NCBI RefSeq assembly: GCF_900580675.1
Contig: NZ_UTBG01000171.1
Coordinates: forward strand, 1 to 64,000
Reading direction: 5' to 3'
From: Pseudomonas viridiflava
GTDB taxonomy: Bacteria; Pseudomonadota; Gammaproteobacteria; Pseudomonadales; Pseudomonadaceae
DNA: 64,000 bases
A program made the position numbers and the translations under genes. Shown in pieces: positions 46,886-55,507 of this stretch. Below the pieces are notes generated by a model. It had not been told where the DNA came from. It made no database searches and saw only the letters and a program-made list of their open reading frames with translations. Position 1 is the first letter of the stretch. The number at the start of each line of letters is the position of its first letter.

Positions 46886-47614
46886 TTATTCGGTGGCCGG
46901 GGTAGCGGCCGCTTGTTTTTCCAGGGCCTTGCGGACCTTCTTGATGCGGGTGTCGTTGCCGGCTTTCGGGTACAGGTCGGTGGAGCGCTCCAAATGCCTG
47001 AGCGCGGTTTCCCACTGCTCGGCCTCCATAGCGCGCATGCCAATCAACTTGTGGTATTTGCTCGGGATCTGCTCAGGCAGGTCCCATTCGCCGTCAACGC
47101 GAGGCAACAGGTCCGATAGGTAGGGCTCAGGGCTGCGGCCCGCGCTGTATTCGTCATAGGCCCAGTCGGCTACCGCATCAGCGACAAACGTCTGGATGTC
47201 GCGGCGCATGAATCGCTCCGGCATCTTCTGGCCCTGCCCCATCAGGAAGTCGGCCAGCTCCAATGCGTCTTCGAACTGGACGGTATCGAACAGCCAGACC
47301 ATGACCTGCACGGCAACGCGGTTCGGGAAGTTCAAGCCGGACTCGCAGTAGCGCTGGACGTATTCCTGGTACTTGGGCAGCAGCTCGTCGCGCTTGAGCA
47401 ACTGGCGTCCCGCCAAAGCTCCTTTCATCGCGCTTAGGCGCTCCAGATCCTGGTCCAACGCCGCTTCCTGCAGCAGCAGATGCTTGCGTGCATTGGCAGG
47501 GCTGCTCAGGGCATCGCCCGGGGTGTAGGCCATGCCTGCTGTAGCGGCAAGTGCCGCTACAGCAGTGCTGCCCAAGGCCAGGATGCGGCGCTTGTGCGCA
47601 AGGGCCAGGCTCAC
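46886..47614 (-). CDS. terminase small subunit (endonuclease), gpM-like
   Basis: This 242-residue protein has the P2 gpM layout (MSLALAHKRRILALGSTAVA, LPKYQEYVQRYCESGLNFPN, QTFVADAVADWAYDEYSAGRS). In P2 gpM cuts cos with gpP. It overlaps the capsid gene stop by four bases. Confidence 0.85.
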   Translation of the reverse strand: MSLALAHKRRILALGSTAVAALAATAGMAYTPGDALSSPANARKHLLLQEAALDQDLERLSAMKGALAGRQLLKRDELLPKYQEYVQRYCESGLNFPNRVAVQVMVWLFDTVQFEDALELADFLMGQGQKMPERFMRRDIQTFVADAVADWAYDEYSAGRSPEPYLSDLLPRVDGEWDLPEQIPSKYHKLIGMRAMEAEQWETALRHLERSTDLYPKAGNDTRIKKVRKALEKQAAATPATE

Positions 47615-48630
47615 GCCACCAGCTCCACGTTTTCAGTCAGGGCGATCTTTTCCAGCTGCTCGATCACGTAACCTTCGTTGCGGCTGTTGTAGTCCTCGAC
47701 TCGGGAGCGTTTCGGGTTTTCGATCGTCTGTTTGCGCCAGCTGGTGTCCTGGTAGTAAATCGACAGGTTGTCCCAGCTGGTGACCAAAACCGCATTGACC
47801 GGGAAGTTCGGTACGCTGAACGCCGGCAGGCCGCCATAGGTGGCAATAACCTGGGCGTTTTCAATGCGTTCCTTTTCGGTCGGCGTGTCGCCCTGCTTGG
47901 TGTAGAGCTTGGCCTTGTCAGCAGCGAGCAAGTCGGTGCCGATGATCGCGACCAGGTCACCGTCTTCGCGCAGGATCTCGTCCACCATCTGTTTGGTGTC
48001 GTGAACCAGGGCATCCAGGTTGGCGTAGTCACCACCAGCACCCAGCGTTACCTTGCCGGCAGTGGTGCCCTCTTTCAGCACCTGCTGCGGGGCCTGTTCG
48101 CGCAGTTGCTGCAGCCAGCCCTTGTTCACGTCCTGCAGCTTGGGATTCGCTGCCAGGTCGGTCTGCGTTGCAGCGCGGGTGCCGTGGAAACCGATAACGA
48201 TTCGGTCCTGGGCAATACGCTTTTGCACGGCAGCGGAATAGCGCTCTTTGAAGTCTGGAAACTTCGCCCAGGCGTCAATTTTGGCGTACGGCAGGCCTAC
48301 GTCCGACTGAGTATCAGCCAGCTCGTAAGTGGTGTTGTCGAGTGCCGACGCGTCTTTGGCTTCGCGATCGGTGGTCTTGGTGTTGGTACGGCCGGTAACC
48401 GGGCCGTTCACGCCAATGAAGACCTTTTCACCCTTGATCTCACTCACTGGAACGACGTTGATACGCTCCAGGAAGTCAGCTTTCGCAGTGATAGCGTCGT
48501 TCAGTTCCTGAGCAATCGTCGGGTCCACACTGAACATGCGGCTCGATCGCTCGACGCCGTACGCTTCGGCCATTGCTTCCTGCAGTTCGGCATATTGTTT
48601 GGCGCCACGGGCGCTTAATGGCTGGGCCAT
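47611..48630 (-). CDS. major capsid protein, gpN-like
   Basis: This 339-residue capsid protein matches the P2 gpN family (FSVDPTIAQELNDAITAKAD, AWAKFPDFKERYSAAVQKRI, PLSIYYQ-like DNLSIYYQDTSWRKQTIENPKRSRVEDYNSRNEGYVIE region near the end). It builds the icosahedral head on the scaffold, which is encoded just upstream. Confidence 0.9.
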   Translation of the reverse strand: MAQPLSARGAKQYAELQEAMAEAYGVERSSRMFSVDPTIAQELNDAITAKADFLERINVVPVSEIKGEKVFIGVNGPVTGRTNTKTTDREAKDASALDNTTYELADTQSDVGLPYAKIDAWAKFPDFKERYSAAVQKRIAQDRIVIGFHGTRAATQTDLAANPKLQDVNKGWLQQLREQAPQQVLKEGTTAGKVTLGAGGDYANLDALVHDTKQMVDEILREDGDLVAIIGTDLLAADKAKLYTKQGDTPTEKERIENAQVIATYGGLPAFSVPNFPVNAVLVTSWDNLSIYYQDTSWRKQTIENPKRSRVEDYNSRNEGYVIEQLEKIALTENVELVA

Positions 48631-48631
48631 A

Positions 48632-49546
48632 TCAGAGCACCCGCTTTTTGGTGGTGGTCACCGGACCGGCGTTACGCGGCAACTGGCGACCGGTCGAGGT
48701 GTCCTGCAATGCGGAGAACTGCTTTTGCAGCTTCTCCAGCTGAACCAGAACGGCCTTGTTCGATCCACCGCTACGGCGGAACTCACGTTCTTCCTCGGCG
48801 GCAGTGACGATCTCGTCTACGGCCGCGCTCACGTCGTCGATGGGCGCTTGTTCGGGTTCTGGCGCATCTGCGGCGGCGGGTTCAATCACAGCCTGAATGC
48901 CGGCAGCGACGACAAGCAGCTGCTCCAGCAGGGCTTTGAGGGCCGTTGCGGTAGCTTCATCCATTGGGGTTTTGCTCTCAGTTGGGGTGGTGGGTTCGGC
49001 GGGCTCGGCGTCCGTGGCAAAGCGCTTGAACAGGCCAGTGAGCAAGCCGATCAGCTTGCCGACCTCGCTCTGCGGTTCGGTTTCAAAGGAGCCCAGCTCG
49101 ACGGAGGCGGCATAGAAAGAGTTTTGGTGGGTCTGCTTCGAAAAATAGAGCTCTTGGGTTCCCAGGCTGGCCGGCTCATCGGTCACGCCAAGACCTGTCA
49201 GGTAGGCTTTTCCGCTGCCGGCGAAGTTCGGGGTGATCTCGATGCTGGAGAAGAGCTTTTGACCCTGATCATTTAGCTGCAGTAGGCGATCATTCGGCTT
49301 GAGCTGTGCCTCCAAGGCGATCTGCCCAGGCTCCAGATCTTCGCCCTCTTCCACCAGGCGCACCGCAAACACGGTGCCGTGGGAACCGCTCCAGCGTTCG
49401 TGATCGCACCAGATGACTGCCGTGTATTTGGACGGCTTGTAGGTTTCAGCGATATCGCGCAGTTCCTGGGGAAGGATCTCGCGACCATCGGCGGTGGTGC
49501 CGCTGGTGGCGACACGTTTCCAGTACGAAACAAGGGAACGGGGCAT
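48632..49546 (-). CDS. capsid scaffolding protein, gpO-like
   Basis: This 304-residue protein has an N-terminal protease-like domain (GREILPQELRDIAETYKPSK, then WCDHERWSGSHGTV with the likely catalytic His) and a C-terminal scaffold with an acidic stretch (about 195-255) and coiled coil (LVQLEKLQKQFSALQD). In P2, gpO both scaffolds and processes the head. It is the first gene of the leftward late operon. Confidence 0.88.
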   Translation of the reverse strand: MPRSLVSYWKRVATSGTTADGREILPQELRDIAETYKPSKYTAVIWCDHERWSGSHGTVFAVRLVEEGEDLEPGQIALEAQLKPNDRLLQLNDQGQKLFSSIEITPNFAGSGKAYLTGLGVTDEPASLGTQELYFSKQTHQNSFYAASVELGSFETEPQSEVGKLIGLLTGLFKRFATDAEPAEPTTPTESKTPMDEATATALKALLEQLLVVAAGIQAVIEPAAADAPEPEQAPIDDVSAAVDEIVTAAEEEREFRRSGGSNKAVLVQLEKLQKQFSALQDTSTGRQLPRNAGPVTTTKKRVL

Positions 49547-49709
49547 GGACGTTAACTGCGCTCAATCGGTTGAATGAGCCGCCAAGATAGGGAGCCATCA
49601 GCCCTCAAACAAACGGTTCAAATGCGCATTTCTCCTAGAATTGATATCTAGGTGAATCACGGAATTTAACGTCGCGTTTCCAGCGTTTTCGCCGCATAGA
49701 CTGCGGCCC
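49547..49709. promoter_or_regulatory. divergent late promoter region with two palindromes
   Basis: The gap separates the leftward capsid operon from the rightward terminase operon. It contains a perfect 12-base palindrome AAATGCGCATTT (49620-49631) and a dyad CCTAGA-N7-TCTAGG (49634-49652), placed where the late activator should bind for both directions. The classic Ogr site TGT-N12-ACA is not present. Confidence 0.55.
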
Positions 49710-51761
49710 ATGTACTACTCGACCGAAGTTAAAGAAGCCGCCAAACGCTTGTTTCTGCGCCGCTGTAAGGCCAAGGAAATTCAGGCGCAGCTCAACCTGC
49801 CCAACATCCGCATCGTCTACTACTGGATACGCCAGGGCGGATGGGAGGACATGCTGTCGGACGAAGAACCGCTGACCGCCGTCGGCCGGCGAATCACCCT
49901 CCTCCTGGACAAAGCCAGCAGTCTGACCAAAGACGAACTCAATGAGCTGGACCGACTGACCACTGTTCGCGAGCGACTGCTAAAGCAAGCGATCAAACCT
50001 TCGCCGGCGCCGGCGGGGGAATCTGCCGGAGAGTCTCAGGAGCGTCGCCCAGGCGCGCGTGGTGAGCGTTCGCCCCGTGGCGAGGGTGGCGGCAAGAAAA
50101 AGGAAAAGAAGGCCAAGAACGACATCAGCGGGCTGACTGAAGTCGACTTCCTGGATAAGTTCATCAGCAAGATGTACCGCTATCAGAAGGAGTTGTTCGC
50201 GGCCAAGCAAAACCCGCTGACGAGCCGGATCCGCAACATCCTCAAAAGTCGCCAGGTGGGCCTGACCTACTACTTCGCCGGCGAAGCGTTCATGGACGCG
50301 GTACTCAGCGGCGACAACCAGGTGTTCCTGTCGGCAAGCCGCTCACAATCGGAGATTTTCCGCAGCTACATCATCCAGTTCGCCAAACAATGGTTCGACA
50401 TCGAGCTGACCGGCAACCCGATCACGCTCAGCAACGGCGCAGAACTGCGCTTCCTGTCGACCAACAGCAGCACCGCTCAGGGCTACCACGGCCATGTGTA
50501 TGTGGATGAGTATTTCTGGATTCGCGACTTCGAAAAGCTCAGCACCGTGGCCAGCGCTATGGGCACCCACAAGAAGTGGCGCAAAACCTACTTCTCGACG
50601 CCCAGCGCGGTATCGCACCAGGCGTACCCTTTCTGGTCAGGCGAAGAATTCCGCAACAGCAAACGCGGCAAAAAGGCCGGCGGCACCTGGCCTGTCGAAG
50701 CGTCCTACACGCAGGGCGCGCTGTGCCCCGATGGTCAATGGCGCAAGACCATCACCATCCAGGATGCGATCGATGGCGGCTGCGATCTGTTCGACCTCGA
50801 GCAGCTGCAGCTGGAGTACGACGAAGACAAATTCCAGCAGCTGTTTTACTGCAAATTCATCGACAGCAGCCAAAGCGCGTTCGGCCTCAAGGACCTGGAG
50901 CGCTGCTACTCCGACCTGTCGTTGTGGGAGGACTACAACCCCGAACTGGACCGGCCTTTCGGCAACAGCCCGGTGTGGCTTGGCTACGATCCGAGCCGGA
51001 CCCGCGACGACGCCACGTGTGTGGTGGTCGCACCACCACTGGAGCCCGGAGCGAAATTCCGCATCCTGGAAAAACACAGCTGGAGGGGGCATTCGTTCAA
51101 TTACCAGGCCGCCCAGGTCAAAAAGCTTACAGAGCGCTTCAACGTCCAACACATCGGTATCGACATCACCGGTGTGGGCTATGGCGTGTTCGACCTGGTG
51201 CGCGACTTCTACCCGAAAGCCACGCCGATCCATTACAGCCTTGAGACCAAGAACCTGCTGGTACTCAAGGCCCAGGACACGATTCAAGGCAGCCGTATTG
51301 AGTGGGACGCCAGCTGGACCGACATCGCCCAGGCCTTCCTGACCATCAAGCGCGGCACCACCAACAGTGGCCAAGTCACCTACAGCGCCTCGCGCACCGA
51401 CGCCACCGGCCACGCCGATATCGCCTGGTCGATCATGCACGCCCTGTTCAATGAACCCCTCAATACCAACAAGCGGCGCCGCAGCCGCTACGTCACGAGC
51501 GGAACCAATGCCCAAGCCACGACACAAAAAAGCCCAAGCCAGCCAACAGGTGCAACAGCCACAGCCAATGCGGGCGTTCACCTTCGGGGAACCCGAACAA
51601 GTGCTGTCCGGCAACATCGGCGAGTACCTGGGCGTGTTTCTCAGCGACGACGGCGAGATCTACAAGCCGCCAGTGTCGCGGGCGGGCCTGGCCAAGCTGC
51701 TGCGCGCCAACGCGCACCACGGCGCCATTCCCAAGTTCAAGCGCAACCTGCTGCTGCGTGA
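49710..51761 (+). CDS. terminase large subunit (ATPase), gpP-like, with a long out-of-frame tail
   Basis: This 683-residue protein drives DNA packaging. It has an N-terminal helix-turn-helix-like part (AKEIQAQLNLPNIRIVYYWI), a nucleotide-binding motif KSRQVGLTYYFAGEA (about 180) and Walker B HVYVDEYFWI (about 265), then a nuclease domain (VWLGYDPSRTRDDATCVVV). Family members are about 590 residues; the last 84 residues (from 51508) overlap the portal gene in another frame and are Arg/Ala/Gln-rich low-complexity, so the usual stop seems to have been lost. Confidence 0.88.
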   Translation: MYYSTEVKEAAKRLFLRRCKAKEIQAQLNLPNIRIVYYWIRQGGWEDMLSDEEPLTAVGRRITLLLDKASSLTKDELNELDRLTTVRERLLKQAIKPSPAPAGESAGESQERRPGARGERSPRGEGGGKKKEKKAKNDISGLTEVDFLDKFISKMYRYQKELFAAKQNPLTSRIRNILKSRQVGLTYYFAGEAFMDAVLSGDNQVFLSASRSQSEIFRSYIIQFAKQWFDIELTGNPITLSNGAELRFLSTNSSTAQGYHGHVYVDEYFWIRDFEKLSTVASAMGTHKKWRKTYFSTPSAVSHQAYPFWSGEEFRNSKRGKKAGGTWPVEASYTQGALCPDGQWRKTITIQDAIDGGCDLFDLEQLQLEYDEDKFQQLFYCKFIDSSQSAFGLKDLERCYSDLSLWEDYNPELDRPFGNSPVWLGYDPSRTRDDATCVVVAPPLEPGAKFRILEKHSWRGHSFNYQAAQVKKLTERFNVQHIGIDITGVGYGVFDLVRDFYPKATPIHYSLETKNLLVLKAQDTIQGSRIEWDASWTDIAQAFLTIKRGTTNSGQVTYSASRTDATGHADIAWSIMHALFNEPLNTNKRRRSRYVTSGTNAQATTQKSPSQPTGATATANAGVHLRGTRTSAVRQHRRVPGRVSQRRRRDLQAASVAGGPGQAAARQRAPRRHSQVQAQPAAA

Positions 51762-52542
51762 ATTCATCCCGTCCGAGGGCTGCACCACGCAAACCATGGG
51801 CCGGGCGAGCCTGGACTACATGGTGTTTGGCGAGGCGTATTTTTACCGCGACACCAACGCCTTCGGCGAAGTGCTGGAGATGCAGCACCTACCGGCGATC
51901 AACATGAGGGTGAAGGTGGATGGCGGGTTCAGGATGCTTTTGCCCGACAGCAAGTACATGGACTTCGACCAGGACGAAATCGAACACGTCCTGGACTACG
52001 ACGTGGAACAGAACATCTACGGCGTGCCCGACTACCTGGGCGGCCTGCAGGCGCTGCTGCTCAACGAAGCCGCGACCCTGTTCCGCCGGCGCTACTACAG
52101 CAACGGCGCGCACGCGGGTTACATCTTCTACACCAACGACCCGGACCTGACCGAAGAGGACGAAGAAAACCTGCGTGCCCAGATCAGCGCCAGCAAGGGC
52201 GTGGGCAACTTCCGCTCGATGTTCGTCAACATCCCTAACGGCAAGGAAAACGCGATCCAGATCATCCCGGTGGGTGATTTTCAGGCCAAGGACGAGCTGG
52301 AGAAGGTGAAGAACATCACGCGCAATGACGTGATCGCGGCTTGGCGTATGAACCCTGCACTCGCCGGGATCATCCCGGAAAACAACGGCGGGTTTGGCGA
52401 CATTGAAAAGATTGACCGGGTGTACACCAGCAACGAAATCAGGCCGATCTGCCAGCTGTTCGATCAGATCAACGACTCGTTGCGCCACGACAGAAAAATC
52501 AGCTGGAGAACACCACAAACACCAGACAAAACCACTGAATAA
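51508..52542 (+). CDS. portal protein, gpQ-like
   Basis: This 344-residue portal protein has the P2 gpQ pattern (FTFGEPEQVLSGNIGEYLGV, LDYMVFGEAYFYRD, YGVPDYLGGLQALLLNEAAT, FRRRYYSNGAHAGYIFYTND). The start ATG 51508 (MPKPRHKK) gives the family length. It forms the dodecameric ring at the head vertex. It lies within the 3' end of the terminase frame. Confidence 0.9.
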   Translation: MPKPRHKKAQASQQVQQPQPMRAFTFGEPEQVLSGNIGEYLGVFLSDDGEIYKPPVSRAGLAKLLRANAHHGAIPKFKRNLLLREFIPSEGCTTQTMGRASLDYMVFGEAYFYRDTNAFGEVLEMQHLPAINMRVKVDGGFRMLLPDSKYMDFDQDEIEHVLDYDVEQNIYGVPDYLGGLQALLLNEAATLFRRRYYSNGAHAGYIFYTNDPDLTEEDEENLRAQISASKGVGNFRSMFVNIPNGKENAIQIIPVGDFQAKDELEKVKNITRNDVIAAWRMNPALAGIIPENNGGFGDIEKIDRVYTSNEIRPICQLFDQINDSLRHDRKISWRTPQTPDKTTE

Positions 52543-52614
52543 ATAGACAGTATCTAGTGAATATCACCACCGACAGAGGCATAATGATGGCTCTTGAACC
52601 CTGGGGAGGGAAAC

Positions 52615-52875
52615 ATGCGGATCTATTGCACAGCCTGCGATCACAAAGGGCGAATCAGCTCACGGGAGGAGATTACCCGGGGCTACGTGAAACTGTACTG
52701 CCAATGCCTGGACGCGCAATGCGGCCACACCTGGGTGTCCGAGTTGACGTTCAAACACTCCCTACGTGCACCGACGCAACGCCTGGAAACTCTCCTGGTC
52801 GAGCGAATCAGGAATTTGCCGGCCGAACAGCAGCAGCAGCTATTTCTGCAAGTCGGCGCCTCGCAACCCGCCTGA
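52615..52875 (+). CDS. ogr: Ogr/Delta-type late transcription activator
   Basis: The 86-residue product has an N-terminal zinc module: C5 and C8 in RIYCTACDHKG, and the cysteine group CQCLDAQCGHTW, then VSELTFKHSLRAP, which is typical of Ogr/Delta. These proteins activate phage late promoters. A very strong GGGGAGGG precedes the ATG. Position after the portal differs from P2, where ogr follows gene D. Confidence 0.88.
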   Translation: MRIYCTACDHKGRISSREEITRGYVKLYCQCLDAQCGHTWVSELTFKHSLRAPTQRLETLLVERIRNLPAEQQQQLFLQVGASQPA

Positions 52876-53575
52876 TCGTCGGAACAGCCTCGCGCATTCC
52901 CTGCCGACTCCAAATCAAACCCACGCAGTGCCACCACCGGGCATTGTTCCGCATTCGCGGGCCGCACATCGCAATGCCTGCAACGCAGGCATATAAGCCG
53001 CCGACGCTATCTCATGTGACACACCCAATCGTGGCGCGGCGTTACCCGCGCAGCGGCCGGTTGCCCGGCAAATCCGAACCCAAAAATTCAAGCCGCGCCG
53101 CGCAAACCTGCCCGCGATCCCCACCGGTGAAATTTGCACATCGCCTCGGCGCGCCCAATTGCCGCTTTGTGCCTGTTAGATCCCCGGCACGGAGTGCTGG
53201 GTATCTAGCATGGGTGCAGGGCACTGCCCTGCCGCTGGGCGGGCGCGCAGCCCGCGCTCCTCATAAAAAGCTGAGCGTAGCGAACTGAGCCCTTGGGCGA
53301 AGGCATCATCATGTACCCAACACACTGACCCTGTGGACACCTCGAAAATCTCTTTTTTATACCCTTTGGGGATGCTGGGAGGGGTATAAAATTCCATTTA
53401 ATTCAGAGGCTTCCTGGATCACCCGGGCGCACGCCGGCGCCGCCGAAAAATGACGATGAAAATGGGGTGTTGAGCATCGCGTTTGTCCGCACGACGACGC
53501 ATGCGGGTGAGGCGAGTAAAGCGGTAGGGTGTTTTTTCGACCACCAGGCGTAACCTGGCCTCGCAGGGGATGCGA
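52876..53575. other. 700-base gene-poor stretch: palindromes and cos candidate
   Basis: No convincing gene is seen; several frames are open but lack ribosome sites. It contains a 17-base palindrome GCAGGGCACTGCCCTGC (53216-53232), a 10-base inverted repeat TTTTATACCC/GGGTATAAAA (53355-53364 and 53382-53391) and a P2-like cos sequence (53506-53524). It lies immediately downstream of the RepA-like gene, where IncFII-type origins lie, so it could hold the replication origin. Confidence 0.5.
53506..53524 (+). other. candidate cos site
   Basis: GGTGAGGCGAGTAAAGCGG matches the P2 cohesive end (from memory GGCGAGGCGGGGAAAGCAC) at 14 of the first 17 positions. As in P2, it lies beyond the 3' end of the portal gene. 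Confidence 0.55.
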
Positions 53576-54502
53576 TTAATTCGTCGGGGTGTCTTTCTTG
53601 ACTTGGACGTTGCGCAGCAAGCGCGCCATGGACTCGTCCACGCCGCCTGGGCCTCTGTCCGGCTCCAGGGGAGGTTTTATCCCCCCAGGTGATCCGCCAG
53701 TAGGGATCAGCGTTTCGTATTGGCCACACGCATGAGCCGCCTTGCGCGCCTCACTCTTTTCCCAGTTGCTCCGCGATTGCTGTCGCCGGAATGCTTCCAG
53801 GGATGCCTTTTCTTGTCGAGCTACACGCAAGCCGCTAACTTCGCGCAGCTCCTTGTCTCGACGCTTGAGCGCGGCCTTCTTCGCCCGATACCAAAGGTAG
53901 CGAACGCCAAGATCGGCGAAGAACTTTTCGGTGAATCGCACTAGGACGCGTGTCCGCACCAGGTTAAGCCCGGCCTCGTCCTTTTCATCCAGTCGCACTT
54001 TCTCGATGCGGCGGTAAACATACCCCGCCAGGTCCAGGCTGTGCATAAGTCGGTTAAGGGACGCTGGGGACATACCGCAATCTTCCGCGATACCGCATTG
54101 CGTGTTGAGGAAGTACTGCCCGCGCTCGACGTCGAGCCAACCCAATACACCGGTGGCCAGGTCCAGGCGCAACAACATCTGCTCAGAGGCTTTAGCCAAG
54201 GCTTCGAACTTCTCGGAGCGTGTGCGGCGACCGCCATGGATGGTGTCCAGATCGCGCAGGTATTTACCGCGTAGGTCGCCGATCTGCCGTAGCCGAGAGA
54301 ACGCCATCCGAAGCAGCGGGTTTTTCAGCTGCTGGCCCGTCAGGCGGCGCGGGGCTGAATAACGAGGAGCCCGAATGGGGGCATGCAGGGCGGAGTGTGG
54401 ACTTTTTTTATCTCGATGCACTGCAGCAGGCCGGCCCTTACCCGGGGCGCCCTTACGGCTGCTAGCCGCTCTCGATTGGATGTCCTTGTCCAAGGTAGTC
54501 AC
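53576..54502 (-). CDS. plasmid-like replication initiator (RepA type)
   Basis: This 308-residue basic protein resembles plasmid RepA proteins of the IncFII-type family in layout: a basic N-terminus, helices about 85-115, a winged-helix core (TQCGIAEDCGMSPASLNRLM, then LDLAGYVYRRIEKV, about 135-170), then VLVRFTEKFFADLGVRYLWY (about 188-207) and a long basic helical tail. No P2 gpA-type or HP1 Rep-type nuclease motif is seen anywhere in the prophage. It is the third gene leftward from the cro promoter, where lambda has its replication genes. The family assignment is by eye. Confidence 0.55.
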   Translation of the reverse strand: MTTLDKDIQSRAASSRKGAPGKGRPAAVHRDKKSPHSALHAPIRAPRYSAPRRLTGQQLKNPLLRMAFSRLRQIGDLRGKYLRDLDTIHGGRRTRSEKFEALAKASEQMLLRLDLATGVLGWLDVERGQYFLNTQCGIAEDCGMSPASLNRLMHSLDLAGYVYRRIEKVRLDEKDEAGLNLVRTRVLVRFTEKFFADLGVRYLWYRAKKAALKRRDKELREVSGLRVARQEKASLEAFRRQQSRSNWEKSEARKAAHACGQYETLIPTGGSPGGIKPPLEPDRGPGGVDESMARLLRNVQVKKDTPTN

Positions 54503-54507
54503 AGGTG

Positions 54508-55131
54508 CTAGTTCACCCGGGACAAATGGGGCTGCTGGGCCTGCTCCAGCAGTACGGCCTCCGCACGCGACCGTAGCTCACCGCACCGGGCTTCAACCGA
54601 ACGCAAGCGATCAACAAACTCTGGGAGCTTGGCCAGGTCGTCGGCATCGATACGGCCATCAGCCAGTATTTCACTGCCCAAAGCTACGGTGCTGCCTAGT
54701 CGGTTCACCAACTGGCCGAAAACACCCAGCGGGTTGCCGCTTCCATCTAATTCACGCGCCCCGGTAAGGCCGTGTCTGCTGGCCAGCTCGTTGATGCAGT
54801 TGTCTTTGAAATCACCGTCCAGCGTTTCGACCCACGACTCTTCAAGCCAACTTGGCAAGTCAACTTCGCCACTGAGCCAGCGCCCAACGCGACGCAGCCA
54901 GGCGCCAGACGCTCTCAGGAACGACGCGGTGTCGTTGCCCAGGGCGAGCGCAGTGAAGTCGGGAACATCCTTGAGTGCGGCCTTGGCCGGAATCTGCTGG
55001 TGCAAATTCACACTCAATGCTTGGGCGAAGTCGTCTTGACTGAGATAGGTGCGGGCGATCATCTCGGCCGCGTGGGCTACCAGCACCTGGTCCCGGGATA
55101 CGAGCAACTGTCGTGGATTGGACGTGGTCAT
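54508..55131 (-). CDS. early protein between cro and repA, unrecognised (CII position)
   Basis: This 207-residue helical protein (LLVSRDQVLVAHAAEMIART; ALALGNDTASFLRASGAWL; near the end EILADGRIDADDLAKLPEFVDRL) starts on the cro stop as ATGA. It lies where lambdoid phages encode CII. The C-terminal part has some resemblance to phage CII/CP76 regulators, but I am not sure. It is likely an early regulator or replication helper. Confidence 0.45.
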   Translation of the reverse strand: MTTSNPRQLLVSRDQVLVAHAAEMIARTYLSQDDFAQALSVNLHQQIPAKAALKDVPDFTALALGNDTASFLRASGAWLRRVGRWLSGEVDLPSWLEESWVETLDGDFKDNCINELASRHGLTGARELDGSGNPLGVFGQLVNRLGSTVALGSEILADGRIDADDLAKLPEFVDRLRSVEARCGELRSRAEAVLLEQAQQPHLSRVN

Positions 55132-55367
55132 GCGACGCCGCTGCTTTTAGCCTGCTTGGCGTCTTGGTGATCGGCGACGTGTGATGGAAACGGGCGCAGC
55201 TCTTGCGCTACGCATGCGCCATCCGCCTCCACCGTCACTTCAATGTTACGGCGCATCTTGAGCGCCTTGGCGATGGAAGCAGGTTTGACGCCTAAAGCAC
55301 GCGCAACCTTGGCCTGGCCGATCTTCTTGACGAAGTCACTCAACGATAATTTTTCCACGGCATTCAC
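55128..55367 (-). CDS. cro: Cro-like repressor
   Basis: This 79-residue protein follows the lambda Cro pattern: LSDFVKKIGQAKVARALGVKP, then ASIAKALKMRRNIEVTVEADG and ELRPFPS. The helix-turn-helix lies at about 18-38. It is divergent from the cI gene across an operator region. It should block cI and early transcription during lytic growth. Confidence 0.82.
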   Translation of the reverse strand: MNAVEKLSLSDFVKKIGQAKVARALGVKPASIAKALKMRRNIEVTVEADGACVAQELRPFPSHVADHQDAKQAKSSGVA

Positions 55368-55507
55368 CTAAAAGGGCTACGAGCGCGCAGATATTAGCCT
55401 CAGGCATATCATTAAATCAATTTTTAATATTCCATAGGCATATTTTATTTATCAACTCGAAACCCTAGGCAGCCTAAATTCGTTAGCCTGCGGCTTATAA
55501 TTTACAG
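55368..55507. promoter_or_regulatory. cI/cro operator region
   Basis: This AT-rich gap holds several related sites: ATATTAGCCTCAGGCATA (55391-55408), an AGGCATA half-site (55436-55442), the palindrome TAGGCAGCCTA (55466-55476) and TTAGCCTGCGGCTTA (55483-55497). All share a GCCT-N-AGGC core or its half. They are probable CI/Cro operators overlapping the divergent promoters. Confidence 0.72.

Noticed and set aside
49547..49709. P2-type Ogr binding site TGT-N12-ACA
   Set aside because: Looked for on both strands in the late divergent region and not found; only other palindromes are present.
52557..53288. 243-codon plus-strand frame overlapping ogr
   Set aside because: Out of frame with the clear Ogr gene and continues over palindromes; Arg/Pro-rich shadow-like composition.
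53176..53397. 73-codon minus-strand ATG frame
   Set aside because: The N-terminus looks natural but the ATG has no ribosome site and the frame covers the strong palindrome at 53216; left as non-coding pending conservation data.
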